From contig CANTFL010000470.1 in assembly GCA_947650285.1 (NCBI GenBank), positions 186,001-250,000 on the forward strand: a stretch of DNA of 64,000 nucleotides, read 5' to 3'. This DNA comes from Hyaloperonospora brassicae (Eukaryota; Oomycota; Peronosporomycetes; Peronosporales; Peronosporaceae). Position numbers and translations under genes: made by a program. The notes under the pieces are model-generated. The model had not been told where the DNA came from and searched no databases. It was given only the letters and a program-made list of their open reading frames with translations. Shown in pieces: positions 53,995-64,000 of the stretch (position 1 is its first letter; every line of letters begins with the position of its first letter).

Positions 53995-54773
53995 ATGGAC
54001 GTACTTGACACCACCACCACCACTCCTGCTACAGATATACTTTTCAGGCATTTTGCACTCCTTAGACGTTGTAAACAGATGATCCTGAACCCCCTCCTCC
54101 TGCTGCTGTAGATATGGAACGGCGTGTGCGTGACAAGTGCTCTGTTGTTAACTGACAATAGGACGCCACCAACGGATCCATTACGCAAAGTACGACGACA
54201 AATGGTTCGTACGGGCTCGTCCAGCAACTGGGCGGCCGCAGGAACAGAGTGTTGTGATCGAATGTGGAGAGAGAACGGGATGGAGGGAGGAGGAAAGAGA
54301 GAACGGAATGGGATGGGACGGATGACAAGGATGATGTGGTGTGTGTGTGTGTCTTTATGCGTGCAGGACAGTAAACTGCCGACTGTATACCTGCTAAAGA
54401 AGCACTACTTGGACATCGTGGACGACGACTGGATCATGGACGCGCTGTCGGACGATGGTAGCGTGTCTGTGTTGGCAAATTGGCGACGCAGTTATCGTCT
54501 TTTGTGTCTCATTGTTGACTGGACGTGCAGATATGGATGTGCCTCCTTCCTCGCTCGAGCTTGACCCAGAGAATGGCAGTGATAGTCCGTCCGGTGAGTC
54601 AGTCGTCACGACCTGGTAATTTCGTGACGATGCCTGTATCTCAACCTCCCTCACTTGCCATGTGCGTTTGCTGTCTGTCGGACTCAGATGAGCCTCCGAT
54701 GTGGACTGCTGACGGAAAAGTGACTCGCTGGAACGATTTGGGCCTGGATCAGTGGGTCAAAGACACAGCGTAA
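53995..54773 (+). CDS. Small multi-exon gene of unknown function
   Basis: The last three exons are well supported: 54367-54457 (DSKLPTVYLLKKHYLDIVDD), 54531-54593 (DVPPSSLELDPENGSDSPS) and 54688-54773 (MWTADGKVTRWNDLGLDQWV then stop). All have GT-AG borders in exact phase. Upstream, a model with exons 53995-54070, 54112-54123 and 54162-54208 also closes in phase and starts at an ATG (MDVLDTTTTTPATDILFRHF), giving 124 residues in total. It needs two very short introns (41 and 38 bases) and a 12-base exon, so the 5' half is uncertain. I recognise no domain. An acidic, possibly disordered stretch separates helical ends. Confidence 0.5.
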
Positions 54774-55269
54774 GGGGGGCGATTGGATCGGTGGGGTACC
54801 AAGAAGCTGCGCGAATCTAAGCAAGCAGTTGCTCACTCCGACTCTGACGAAGTCTTAGTGTGATCTTGAAGTCTCTCTCAGGCGTACGTCACGGAGCGCC
54901 ACGAATACATCATTGGAGGTAAAGCAATAGCTTAGCACCGCAACGTCGCTGCTCCAGTGTTCTGCCTACAAAGTCCTCTCGAGTATTACAACTTGACTTG
55001 GAGCCAGAGCCAACGCCATAGTGCTTTTGAGCGGTCGACACCCGTTGGTCCTCGCCCAAATGTGCTCGATAGCTACAAAGCGTCATGCCGTGCTTGACCA
55101 TGGATGGTTCGATGATGGACTACCACGACCGACATGTTAGCATCACCGGCAATACAAATAGGTCTCAAACTTGTTCGGCGCAGGTTCGTCGACACGCACG
55201 TTTTGCTTAAATGACTTGTACGAAGCCGAAGACAAAGCGTCTGCGGCAAATGGGGCATATGCTCTGGAG
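54774..55269. other. Intergenic region before Ty3 copy 2
   Basis: Short minus-strand frames (55258-55073 and 55101-54910) without domains. Nothing else is visible. The target duplication ATCAG of the next element is at 55270-55274. Confidence 0.4.
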
Positions 55270-55274
55270 ATCAG

Positions 55275-55704
55275 TGCAACGGGGTGAGCCCGTTCCATAA
55301 AATTGATACGAATGTATCAATTTTTGAATATTATCTATTTCGATAATAATCAATCAACATATCCCCGAGGGTGATATTCGTGGGTGCTTCACTTATTGGT
55401 TGATGTACGTGTACATCAACTAATTTAACCATCAATCGCTGCTGGACGCGCGCAATGGGTGGTGAGCAAGAAACCCACATAGGATATTGTAGTTCAATAT
55501 AGTTAGCTCAAAACAAAGATGGTTATTAAGAAACATAACTATATGAAATACAGTTCTACTTTTCCGCTTAAACAGAGCTTCCGAGCTCTGTTCACTTCCT
55601 CGCGCTTCCTCACGCTACGTGCACGTGACGTCGGGAGCACGCAGACTTGTATTATATTATCACAAGGTCTTACCAGTTATATGGTAAGAGCGTGCCCCAA
55701 TACA
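55275..55704 (+). repeat. 5' LTR of Ty3 copy 2
   Basis: 430 bases from TGCAACGGGG to CAATACA, matching 63037-63502. Confidence 0.88.
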
Positions 55705-55720
55705 CCTGGTAGCACTTTGT
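55705..55720 (+). promoter_or_regulatory. Primer-binding site of Ty3 copy 2
   Basis: TGGTAGCAC begins two bases after the LTR, resembling the first bases of an initiator-methionine-tRNA primer site. The match breaks after about eight bases. Confidence 0.55.
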
Positions 55721-55754
55721 AGTCCGTCCAACGACCACAACCATATCATTCAAC

Positions 55755-56850
55755 ATGAACGTGTTGGATCAGGAGGAAAGCTTCCACGCCACGCGTGCAG
55801 GCTTTAATCATTTTAGTGACATCAAATGGAGTGCGGTAGAACGAATGAGTTCTACCGTCGGCGGAACCACCGTTAGCGCCATGTTGGAGTCTCTTGACAG
55901 AGACCAACAACATGCCGCTATAGCTAGGTTCATTTAAAATGAACTTGTCACCAGAAAGAGAGATAGTAGCCTTAGTTCATCAACATGCTCTTAACAGGCC
56001 GAAAGGTTGAGAAAGCAGCAATATAATGCTGCTGTAGGTGGGACGACACACACGCGTCGTCCCGAAACCCTGATGATTGACATCTCTAAGTACGGGGGAG
56101 TCGAGGAAAACTCCCTATTGAGATGGTTTGTCGAATTGTAAGATGCCATAAGGGCTCGTCGCATCATCGGCGACCGAATGCAAGTTTCATTCGCCCAGTT
56201 CACTTGGCTAAACGTGCGAAGGCTTGGGACTTAGGTCTCAAGATCCACGACCCATTTTCATTTAAATCGTTGGAAATCTTTAAGTCCCGGCTCAGACAAA
56301 CTTATGAGCCGCCACGAGCCGAATTCCAAGCTCGTGCTGAGTTTTTAAGTCTCCGATACGGCAAACAGGATGTAAATGATTACTCGCAGCACATCCGATA
56401 CCTCTCGAGTTGCACGACTGCCAGCCCGATCGATAATTACAGGGAAATCACTGTGTTCATCCGGGGTCTACTTGATGGACTCGTCAAGACCAACCTGTTC
56501 CGTTTGGAACTGAAGACACTAGATCAAGCGAACTCAGTAGCGGAACAGGTAGCATGTACTTTGAGATAGGCTCAAACTCATTCGACTACCTATCGTACAG
56601 CAAGACGACAGGAAAGAGGAGGTCCAGAACCAATGGACCTTCAATATTGAGAGCGAGATACCTCGCTATTCACATAACAGGCGATTGCAGAAGTGCAGTT
56701 ACTGTCAGAAGTTATAGCACTACGCTTATGAGTGTAGTGCCCCACTTCCAGTACCAAATAGTACTGAGCGAACTGATCGTCTATTTGCTAAAAGGGCAAT
56801 GAGTGTAGGTCCAACGCTGTTGCGTAACTGCAACAGCAAAGAGGACCATC
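55755..56850 (+). pseudogene. gag relic of Ty3 copy 2
   Basis: It starts MNVLDQEESFHATRAGFNHF, homologous to copy 1. A TAA at 55936 and further breaks follow. The capsid-like part is open at 56123-56569 (FKSRLRQTYEPPRAEFQARA, FRLELKTLDQANS). The zinc-knuckle region near 56680-56740 is damaged. Confidence 0.8.
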
Positions 56851-57006
56851 AAAAAAAGGTCAGGGTCAGTGGGGGTGGAGCGCCCTACTGATCCAACAAC
56901 CTCAAGAGAATTTGCAAATATCTTGACGAAAGTTACTTTGGATACTCAATAACTGTGTGTCTCTGCACCTGGTGATGAGATATCACTCATCACCTTAACG
57001 TTTGAA

Positions 57007-57660
57007 GTGACAAACAATATGTCACTTCGTGCTCTAGTTGAATGTGAGGCGTCGTACAACTTTGTCCGTAGTCAGTCACTAGAGGATTATAGGCTCAGGT
57101 TCGTTGAGCGCGACATTCCTTTAATGAGAATGACGGTGCACCTTGCCACAGGCGCATCGATAACCGTTAAAAATCATGTAGTCGGAATCCACTACACGTT
57201 AGAGGGTGAACGGTACGATGATGACTTCATCGTACTGGATCTGGATGACGAGTTTGACGTCATCCTGGGATTACCTTGACATAGAAGGTACGAGCTAAGG
57301 GTGAGCATGCAACATCGATCCGTCAAGATGCCTGCCGCTTGTTCATCAGATGTCCATCTGATGAACGTCATGAAGCGTCCACAAGCGTGTGGATGTTCTG
57401 CGAGTGCGATGGACTCACTTGCGATACGGTCGTTAGCACGACTGCACAAGACCTCAGTGTAGCTGATCACTACACTGTGAAGCAAGCTCCCGGCGGCTGT
57501 ACAGAAGTACAGGCAGCGCCGAAGGTCCACCACTCGAATAGTTATACTGGATCGGGATATAGATGCATGCCTGGTGGGCAACATCCTATAAGTAAGAAAC
57601 CTGTTGCCACCAAACGGCAATACGGTCATCCTTGGTTGACTGGAGAGTCGACCGTATAGA
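57007..57660 (+). pseudogene. Protease relic of Ty3 copy 2
   Basis: The retropepsin motif has changed from VDCGASSNFV in copy 1 to VECEASYNFV, so the catalytic aspartate and glycine are lost. VILGLP remains before a TGA at 57280. A downstream open piece (57339-57659) matches the protease-RT linker of copy 1. Confidence 0.8.
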
Positions 57661-57782
57661 ATCAGTCTTTGACTGTGGTGTCACAGCCACAGTCAGAAGA
57701 CGTAGAAAGATTAAATCCCCACGTTCAAGCGTAAGGACTTCCTCTCGAGTCTCATGCTGAGGGATCAGTCCCTCAGCAACCT

Positions 57783-59490
57783 GTGGAAACAAGTTCCCAG
57801 GACAAAACGGAGACATTGAATGGCTTGGTCAATAACGGATTAGGTATAGACGCTCATCAAATTGATCTGATTGTGCCTCCGAAGTTAACTTCGGAGATAC
57901 CTCGATTGCCAACGCTAGAACCGAACCGGTTCTTGCGCGATATGCGTAGGGGCAAAGTCAAGCAGATCTGCATACTCGTCACAGAGGATGAGTATGTGAC
58001 CGATATTCGGTCGGCAACAGTATTTGCTGAAAACGAACGGGTTCTCAGCAGCTCATCGGTGGACGAAAGTGTCCTCAACGAGAAGGCTCGGATTGAGCGA
58101 TACACGTCTCAATCCTGGGAGTCGCTCCAGGCAAATCTTTTTCATAAGAATTTGATAAAATTCAGGGATGTATTCTTTGAATTCGTGCCTTGCAAGTTGC
58201 CTAAGGACAAAGGCGCTCGACACAAGATCAAACTCAAACCGGGCTCGAAGTACCGTGTCATGAAGCAGTGGCCACTGCCTCGTGAACAGGTTCTAGCAAT
58301 CTACAAGTTCTTTGCCGATCGCTTCGCTGCAGGCCATATGAGGGAACCAACTTCACCTCACAGCTCTCCGACCTTCTGTGTGCGAAAGACCACAGGAGGA
58401 TGGCGGATAGTGCACGCATTCAACAAGTTGAATACTGCAACGGTACAGGATCAGACGCCGATACCGAAGAAGGAAGTAATCATATATGGCATGTCAAAGA
58501 GTACCATCTTCTCGTCCATGGATCTGATGAATGGATTCTATCAGATCATTATGCGTGAACAGTATTCCCGTTCACGGCAGTGAGCACCCCCTGCGGTATG
58601 CTGTGGGAGTGGCTATTGATGCCACAGGGACAGAGTAACGCCCCTGCATTATTTAATAGATGTGTTACAAATATGTTGAGACCGGTGCGGTATTTCGCAC
58701 CGAGTTACTTCGACGACGTGTTCGTCCATAGTCGGGCTATAGACGGAAAGACGGACGTTGAAGTTCACAAAAAACACGTACGTCAGGTTTTTGAACTTAT
58801 GCGGAAGCATATATTGTATGCTAATCTCAAGAAGTGCATCTTCGCGGCTATCGAAATACCACTTCTTAGGTGCATTGTGGGTAAACACGGTGTACGCCCT
58901 GATCCCGAAACGATAAAGGCGATTACCGACTGGCCTGTGCCAGTCGATGTCAAGAGACTTTGTAAGTTCCTTGCGCTAGCGGCGTACTTGCACAAGTACT
59001 CACGCAACTACGCCGCGATGAATGTGCATCTTTCTTGTTCACTCAAAAAACGTGTGAAATGGTCATGGAACGCAGACTGTCCGCTTTAATTTAACTGTAT
59101 CAAACAGAGCTTGATGAAGTTGCCCTTAATGGCGATTGGAGATCAGGACAAACCATTCTATGTGGTCTGTGACGCCAACGACTTTGTGATCGGCTGTGCG
59201 TTCATCAGGTTTGATACAGATGGCGCAGAGCGCGTCCTCTGTTATTAATCGCGTCACCTGCAACCAGCTGAACGAAAATATGCAGTGCATGGCAAGAAAA
59301 CCCTTGCCATGAAGTACGCACTGGCAAAGTTTCGTGTGTCTCTTGGGACATAGACCGTTCATCGTCTATACAAACCATGCGTCAATATGCACGACCGTAA
59401 ACAGTCCACACCTCTCGCAAAAATGGCAAGGTGGATGTCCTTTTCGCGGGGTATACCTTCTACGTCGAATACAAGCCAGGATGACTTAAT
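57783..59490 (+). pseudogene. Reverse transcriptase / RNase H relic of Ty3 copy 2
   Basis: The 57783-58583 frame is a long N-terminal half (KQWPLPREQVLAIYKFFADR, GWRIVHAFNKLNTATVQDQT, FSSMDLMNGFYQIIM). An indel near 58580 moves coding to 58580-59089 with the catalytic SYFDDVFVHSR and TIKAITDWPVPVDVK. RNase H after 59090 is badly decayed (CDANDFVIGC). Confidence 0.85.
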
Positions 59491-59502
59491 GAAGTCTCAG
59501 GT

Positions 59503-61250
59503 GTGCTTTCGCGCCGACCCAATTTCGAGACAGACACGCAAGTCAATAGTGAGGATGAGTCCACTGTTGCCACACTTACAGTCAGTGTCCCGTCGTCAAC
59601 GTTACGTGACGACGTAAGGAAGGACTCCGCAGAAGATAAGAACCTTCTGCACTTGATAGATAATCTGGTGAACTCAACTCGTAAGTGGTTGCAACATTCA
59701 TCGGCTTTGTACCGTTTCTCATCGGATCGGTACACAACATGCAACGAGTTGCTGTACTATACAGCCTTTGCCGGCGACACACCTTGTGTTGTCGTTACCG
59801 CTCACAACAATTATCGCTATAGCATCATGTATGAGTGTCACAATGCCCCAAAAGGTGGCCATCGTGGTGTGGAAAAGACTGACCTTACGGTAAGTCGTGA
59901 CTTTTTATGGACCTGCCAGTATCAGTTTGTGCGCAAGTACATTCGTGCTTGCAAGATTTGTCAACGGATGAAGCCCAGTCCTTTATTCCATGCACCCTTA
60001 TAGCCTCTACCTGTACCGGAAGAGTACTGGCAGTCTATTTCAATGGACTTCGTCTTCGGTTTTCCCGAAGACGCTCACAAGAATACTGGTATCTTGTGAT
60101 CGTTGACCGGTTCAGTAAGATGATGCATCTTTCTGCTGTCCCCGTGTCGATCACGGCACAAGGCTGTGCTCGTGTCTTTATAAACACAGTGTTTTGACTT
60201 ATGGGTTACACCGTGAACTTTTGTCAGACCGTGACCCTCGGTTCACGGCAGACTTTTGGAAATCCGTGTTCCGTTCTCTCGGAACACGGCTGGAGATGTC
60301 TACTTCAGACCATCCGGAAACAGATGGTCAGACGGAACGTGCGAACCATGTCCTCGAAGAGATTCTTCGAGGATATGTCCACTCATTTACGAGTTGGAGC
60401 GAATTCCTACCCATGGTGGAATTCGCCATCAATAATTCGATGCTTGCTTCCACACAGCACACACCGTTTTACGTGAATGGTCTACGCCATCCACGTGTGC
60501 CCACCCTTCTAGAGTGTGACTTTTGGATAAGGCGGGGAGGGACTCGCTCGAGCAAAAACCGTTTTGGCTCTTGCTCATCATGTGTCGACGCTAACGTCGT
60601 CACGTATGATGCCGATGTCGATCATGTCGATGTCGACGATAAAGATCACCTCAATAATACCGACGACGCTATTATTGACTCGTATGATAATGACGATGCT
60701 GGTATTTTCAGCATCGCCAATAACTATTCCAGCGAGGACGACGACATCCTCGCCGATGAACAGAAAGAGGAAAGAACTCTTCCTGCAGTTCGCAGAAGTC
60801 GAACTGAACGAAACAGTACCGAGTCAGTAGAACGATTTCTGCTGGCTCGCGAAGCAGTGGTCCGTTTCGTACAGGACTCCATCGCTTACGCGGTGGACCG
60901 TCAGAAACGGAACGCTGACACAATGGAAGAGCAAATGTACATTCGGTTATCAAAGGCGACTTAGTCTTACTATCTAAGGTAAACCTACCTGTACACGAAG
61001 TGACCAATGTGGGCAGCAGTAAAATACTGACCAAGTATATCGGCCACTTTCGTGTGCTCAGCCGACAGGGTAACGCATACACGATCGACCTACCACGTAG
61101 GATTCGCACGCATCCTACGTTCTACGTGGGGCGTCTCCGACCGTACTGTCGGTACGAGCCCTCTTCTTACGATGAAGATAGCCCCCACGCTCAAGTATAC
61201 CCATCAGTCTCTTGCTTTCGCGCTCCATACGATCCGTCTGAACGCGGAGT
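59503..61250 (+). pseudogene. Integrase relic of Ty3 copy 2
   Basis: The HHCC head is in 59503-60003 (HNAPKGGHRGVEKTDL, CKICQRMKP). A TAG follows at 60001. The core is in 60194-60964 (SDRDPRFTADFWKSVF, ETDGQTERANHVLEEILRGY), then the acidic Asp-rich linker. The tail 61000-61250 has FRVLSRQGNAYTIDLPRR and FYVGRLRPYC. The chromodomain region near 61570-61640 is recognisable only by alignment to copy 1. Confidence 0.85.
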
Positions 61251-61260
61251 GAGTAGGAAT

Positions 61261-61602
61261 CTACATCCAATCGAGAGATCTCCCTGCGAGCGTTCGCCAT
61301 CTCTTCAAAAGGTAACGGACATCCCGCTCAAAATGAAGCTCTGCGAGGACGTAATCGGCACGATCCGTCGCCCGATCAGCCTCACGATCCTTGCGGTGCT
61401 GCCGCACGGAATCGGTCAGAGGGTATCGCCTGTTCCGCTCGTGCTCCAAATCCTCGCGCAGTTGATCGATTGCGCGATACATCTCGTATTGGTCGAGATG
61501 GTAAGCAGAACGACTTGGAGGATGTTTTTCCTCCACCCCCACATCATTTGGTGGACTCACACGGTGATCAACGCTTTCTTGTGGAGCGTATCTGTGGATC
61601 AC
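61261..61602 (-). other. Antisense coiled-coil-like ORF in Ty3 copy 2
   Basis: This 113-codon minus-strand frame shares LREDLEHERNRRY, VRQHRKDREADRATDRADY and a following Leu/Glu/Arg-rich helix with the frame at 6708-6992 of copy 1. A further minus frame (61300-61115) extends the same helical character (ARREISRLD, MERESKRLMGILERGG). Confidence 0.35.
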
Positions 61603-61894
61603 CGTGAAGAATCATAATCAAGATCGACTTACCTCGTCTAGTGGGGTAGGGATATCTACCCTTGTGGAAAATCTGGGATCCCCGCTCTCAGATGATGGTG
61701 GATGTTCCCGGTCTCGTCGAGCATTACGACGAGACGCACCTTCTGTTGATGGAGATCCATCGTCAAACGAGCGCCCGGCGCGTTCGTAAAGGTATTGTAA
61801 AATCTCAATTCCTCCGTACATCTCAGAAGAATAACGCGCCCTCCAGTAGGGTTGATTGGGGAGGAAGGACTCCCTCAAGGCACGAACAGAGTTG

Positions 61895-62506
61895 TCAATA
61901 AAACTTGATAATTCCATATACACGAGTGGCAAGGCAAACCTGCCTTTTGAGACAATCGGTGCAATTTGTACCGAGCACCGGTTGGCGACTTCCTATCAAA
62001 CCTATTGCGAGCTGCAATAATTTGTTTTGGCCAAGCATCACGGTCAACATTGTCAAGGATGCCGATAAAATCGTTTCACGACTGCAACAACAGAAAATCG
62101 TCTGGGTTGCGGTTGCCGTAATACCATCGATGTCTGAGAAGACATTAATGTAATACTCATGTTCAGTGCGATAATCATTCGCACTGACATCAAGACCATG
62201 ATTTCTTGATGAATCGAGGAGTATGATCCGAAAAATCCCAGTAGTGTAACCATAACACTGCTTCAAATTGCGCTGTACAGGCATCCATGGGTTGCTTTCA
62301 GTAGCATACCGTAAAACGATACGATCTTGCTCGTGTTGCGTAGTGACGACATATGTAATGGTACTACGATTGCCACAATCACTGGGATTGCTACGGCTTT
62401 GATGAAGTCGTGTAGAGTCATCAATATCATCACGATGACCATCGTACTCATGTTTCTCATTCGCATCATATGAATACGAGCGCGATCGGTCCGATCCCCG
62501 CGACAA
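61895..62506 (-). other. Antisense ORF near 3' LTR of Ty3 copy 2
   Basis: This 203-codon minus-strand frame matches the 7692-8000 frame of copy 1 in its N-terminal half (RSRSYSYD, TTQHEQD, PWMP, LKQCYG) and stays open for another 110 codons. In an element otherwise full of stops, this length is notable. The protein is not recognised. Confidence 0.4.
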
Positions 62507-63036
62507 GTACTCCGACTAGTCGATGAGGAAGAACATTTTATGGCGGAAGATATTATCGAGACTGCCAAGAGGCTTAGCAGTCGTCGTTTTTGCACCCGCA
62601 GCTTTACAGCTATTTTTTGCGGGCGACTCCGAGTTCGACGGGGAATCCGACTCGCCCGGATCGACAACCTCTATTTCGTAGTCGACGTCCAAAGAACTAT
62701 CACCCTCAACAGAAGCTGCAGATGAAGAAGCTGCACACAGATCACCACGTGCACCTGCAACATTGAATGTTGCAGTCTACTTATCAGTATCAGGAAAAGT
62801 TACGCCTGCTGACGAGTTTTGATTGCTTGTTCGCCGGCTGCACGCATCCGTCCAGCCGCTCCAGAGACGGCTTTGTTAGCGCAGCGCACAGACGAACTCG
62901 TCATGCGCTGAAATGTTGAAATGAGAAGGGAAATCCAACAAGTAATTTTTTTCCTCCAGAGCAAATAGATTGTGGTAAATTTGTTACTAATCGATTCAAT
63001 TACGCACTACAGGGACTGATGTTCAAGAGAGAGTGA

Positions 63037-63502
63037 TGTGACTGGGTGAGACCGTTACATAAAATTGATACGAATGTATCAATTTTTGAATATTATCTAT
63101 TTATTAATAACCAATCAACATTACTCGAGAAGAGGTGATGTTCGCGTAATATTACCCCCGGGCTAATATTTGTGGGTGCTTCACTTATTGGTTGATGTTT
63201 ACGCTACATCAAGCAAATTAACCATCAATCGCTGCTGGACGCGTGCAATGGGAGGTGGGTAAGAAACCCACATAGGATATTGTAGTTCAATATAGTTAGC
63301 TCAAGACAAAGATGATTTATAAAAAACATAACATAACTATATGAAATACAGTTCTACTTTTCCGCTTAAACAGAGCTTCCGAGCTCTGTTTACTTCCTCG
63401 CGCTTCCTCACGCTACGTTCACGTGACGTCGGGAGTACGCAGACTTGTATTATATTATCACAAGGTCTTACCAATAATCTGATAAGAGCGTGTTTCGTTG
63501 CA
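63037..63502 (+). repeat. 3' LTR of Ty3 copy 2
   Basis: 466 bases from TGTGACTGGG to TTCGTTGCA, preceded by a purine run (AAGAGAGAG) and followed by ATCAG. It carries a GTAATATTACCCCCGGG segment near 63149 that the 5' LTR of the same copy largely lacks but copy 1 has. Confidence 0.88.
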
Positions 63503-63507
63503 ATCAG

Positions 63508-64000
63508 TCCATTTTCGTGCAGGGACTGGTCAGAAACTCACAAAAGAAACAGTCAAAGCTACATCACGACACCCTACCTACACGAAAAGCGGATGCATGG
63601 GATTCGCGTACAACAAACTCAGAAGATGTGCAGAATGCTAGCTAGCGCTAGCATTCTGCGTCGAGCTTGCGCTACAAGAAGACTTAGCTTTATTCGACTG
63701 GTGCGGCATCATGTGCGTGTTTGTCATTCAGAGCCTGTGCTGAAGCGACACAACCACAGAGTGCCGCCAATGTGCACCCTATCTGTGACTTCTAACGATT
63801 GATCTAAAAAAAGAAGTGCGACAATGCTTTGAGCTGTTGTATAGACCTGTCGATAATGCAAAGCGTCTGAGACTCAGACAGAAGCTTGCAACGTGTAAAA
63901 ATGCCACTCGCTTACTAGCGCAAAGCACACGTATTGTACAGCCAAAGTGTTGCACAAACAGAAGGTGTTTTGTGACGTCACCATTTCACGCTCGCGCCTC
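63508..64000. other. Right-edge region, unassigned
   Basis: No gene is supported; frames on both strands are short or without domains. The strongest signal is a perfect inverted repeat at 63630-63659 (13-bp arms GCAGAATGCTAGC, 4-base loop). Confidence 0.4.

Larger units (their letters stand above)
55275..63502 (+). mobile_element. Ty3/gypsy chromovirus LTR retrotransposon, copy 2 (defective)
   Basis: LTRs 55275-55704 and 63037-63502 are flanked by ATCAG at 55270-55274 and 63503-63507. The internal order and sequence match copy 1 throughout (gag, protease, reverse transcriptase, RNase H, integrase, tail region with the same sense and antisense frames). It belongs to the same family but is clearly diverged, and it carries its own set of stops and indels. 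LTRs of the two copies share the TACGAA/GTA hairpin and the CGTGACGTCGGG block. Confidence 0.93.

Noticed and set aside
53244..54021. Possible Helitron (starts with TC after an AT)
   Set aside because: No CTRR end with a preceding hairpin, and no replication or helicase coding sequence found.

Overview
The window looks like nuclear DNA of an oomycete, most likely a Peronosporales species (Phytophthora or downy-mildew type). This is inferred from compact GC-rich genes with few short GT-AG introns, tight divergent or tandem spacing, eukaryotic nuclear and mitochondrial gene families, and Ty3/gypsy and Ty1/copia elements of the kind common in oomycetes. I saw no rRNA, CRISPR array or convincing tRNA gene. 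All calls were made by eye from sequence; no database search was run.

Layout. 1-624: an unrecognised fragment. 630-8932: a broken Ty3/gypsy chromovirus with both LTRs and a 5-bp target duplication (GTAGT). 8938-11319: mostly decayed DNA. 11320-16758: a minus-strand TAF6-like pseudogene, split by a Ty1/copia element (12111-16682, target duplication AATCT) whose own interior carries an inverted block. 17739-54773: a gene-rich island. 55275-63502: a second copy of the Ty3 family (target duplication ATCAG). 63508-64000: unassigned.

Gene island in order: a full ABCA-type transporter (+); an aspartyl/asparaginyl beta-hydroxylase family protein (-, 4 exons); a BTB/T1-domain protein (+); an unrecognised low-complexity protein (-); an internally deleted RluA-type pseudouridine synthase copy (-); a DJ-1 family protein (-, 3 exons); an ankyrin-TPR protein (+); the complete RluA-type pseudouridine synthase (+); two unrecognised ORFs; a CENP-B-like HTH protein (+); the Rieske subunit of complex III (-); a tiny conserved-looking protein (+); pterin-4a-carbinolamine dehydratase (-); RNA polymerase I/III subunit AC19 (-, 3 exons); a PX-domain AGC kinase (+); a pogo-like transposase relic; a membrane diacylglycerol-lipase-like enzyme (+); a 121-bp tandem repeat; and a small multi-exon gene (+). 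Exon phases close exactly for the hydroxylase, DJ-1, ankyrin-TPR, RluA, Rieske, AC19 and kinase models, which is the main support for those structures. The genes do not form one pathway; several are housekeeping functions in head-to-head pairs sharing short intergenic regions.

The most unusual signal is in the Ty3 family. Its body, including protein-coding parts, is packed with short near-perfect inverted repeats (7-13 bp arms, short loops), many spaced only tens of bases apart. Both copies also keep antisense reading frames at equivalent positions. Other points of interest are the TAF6 relic disrupted by a datable insertion, the copia internal inversion, and the inverted, catalytically gutted RluA duplicate.
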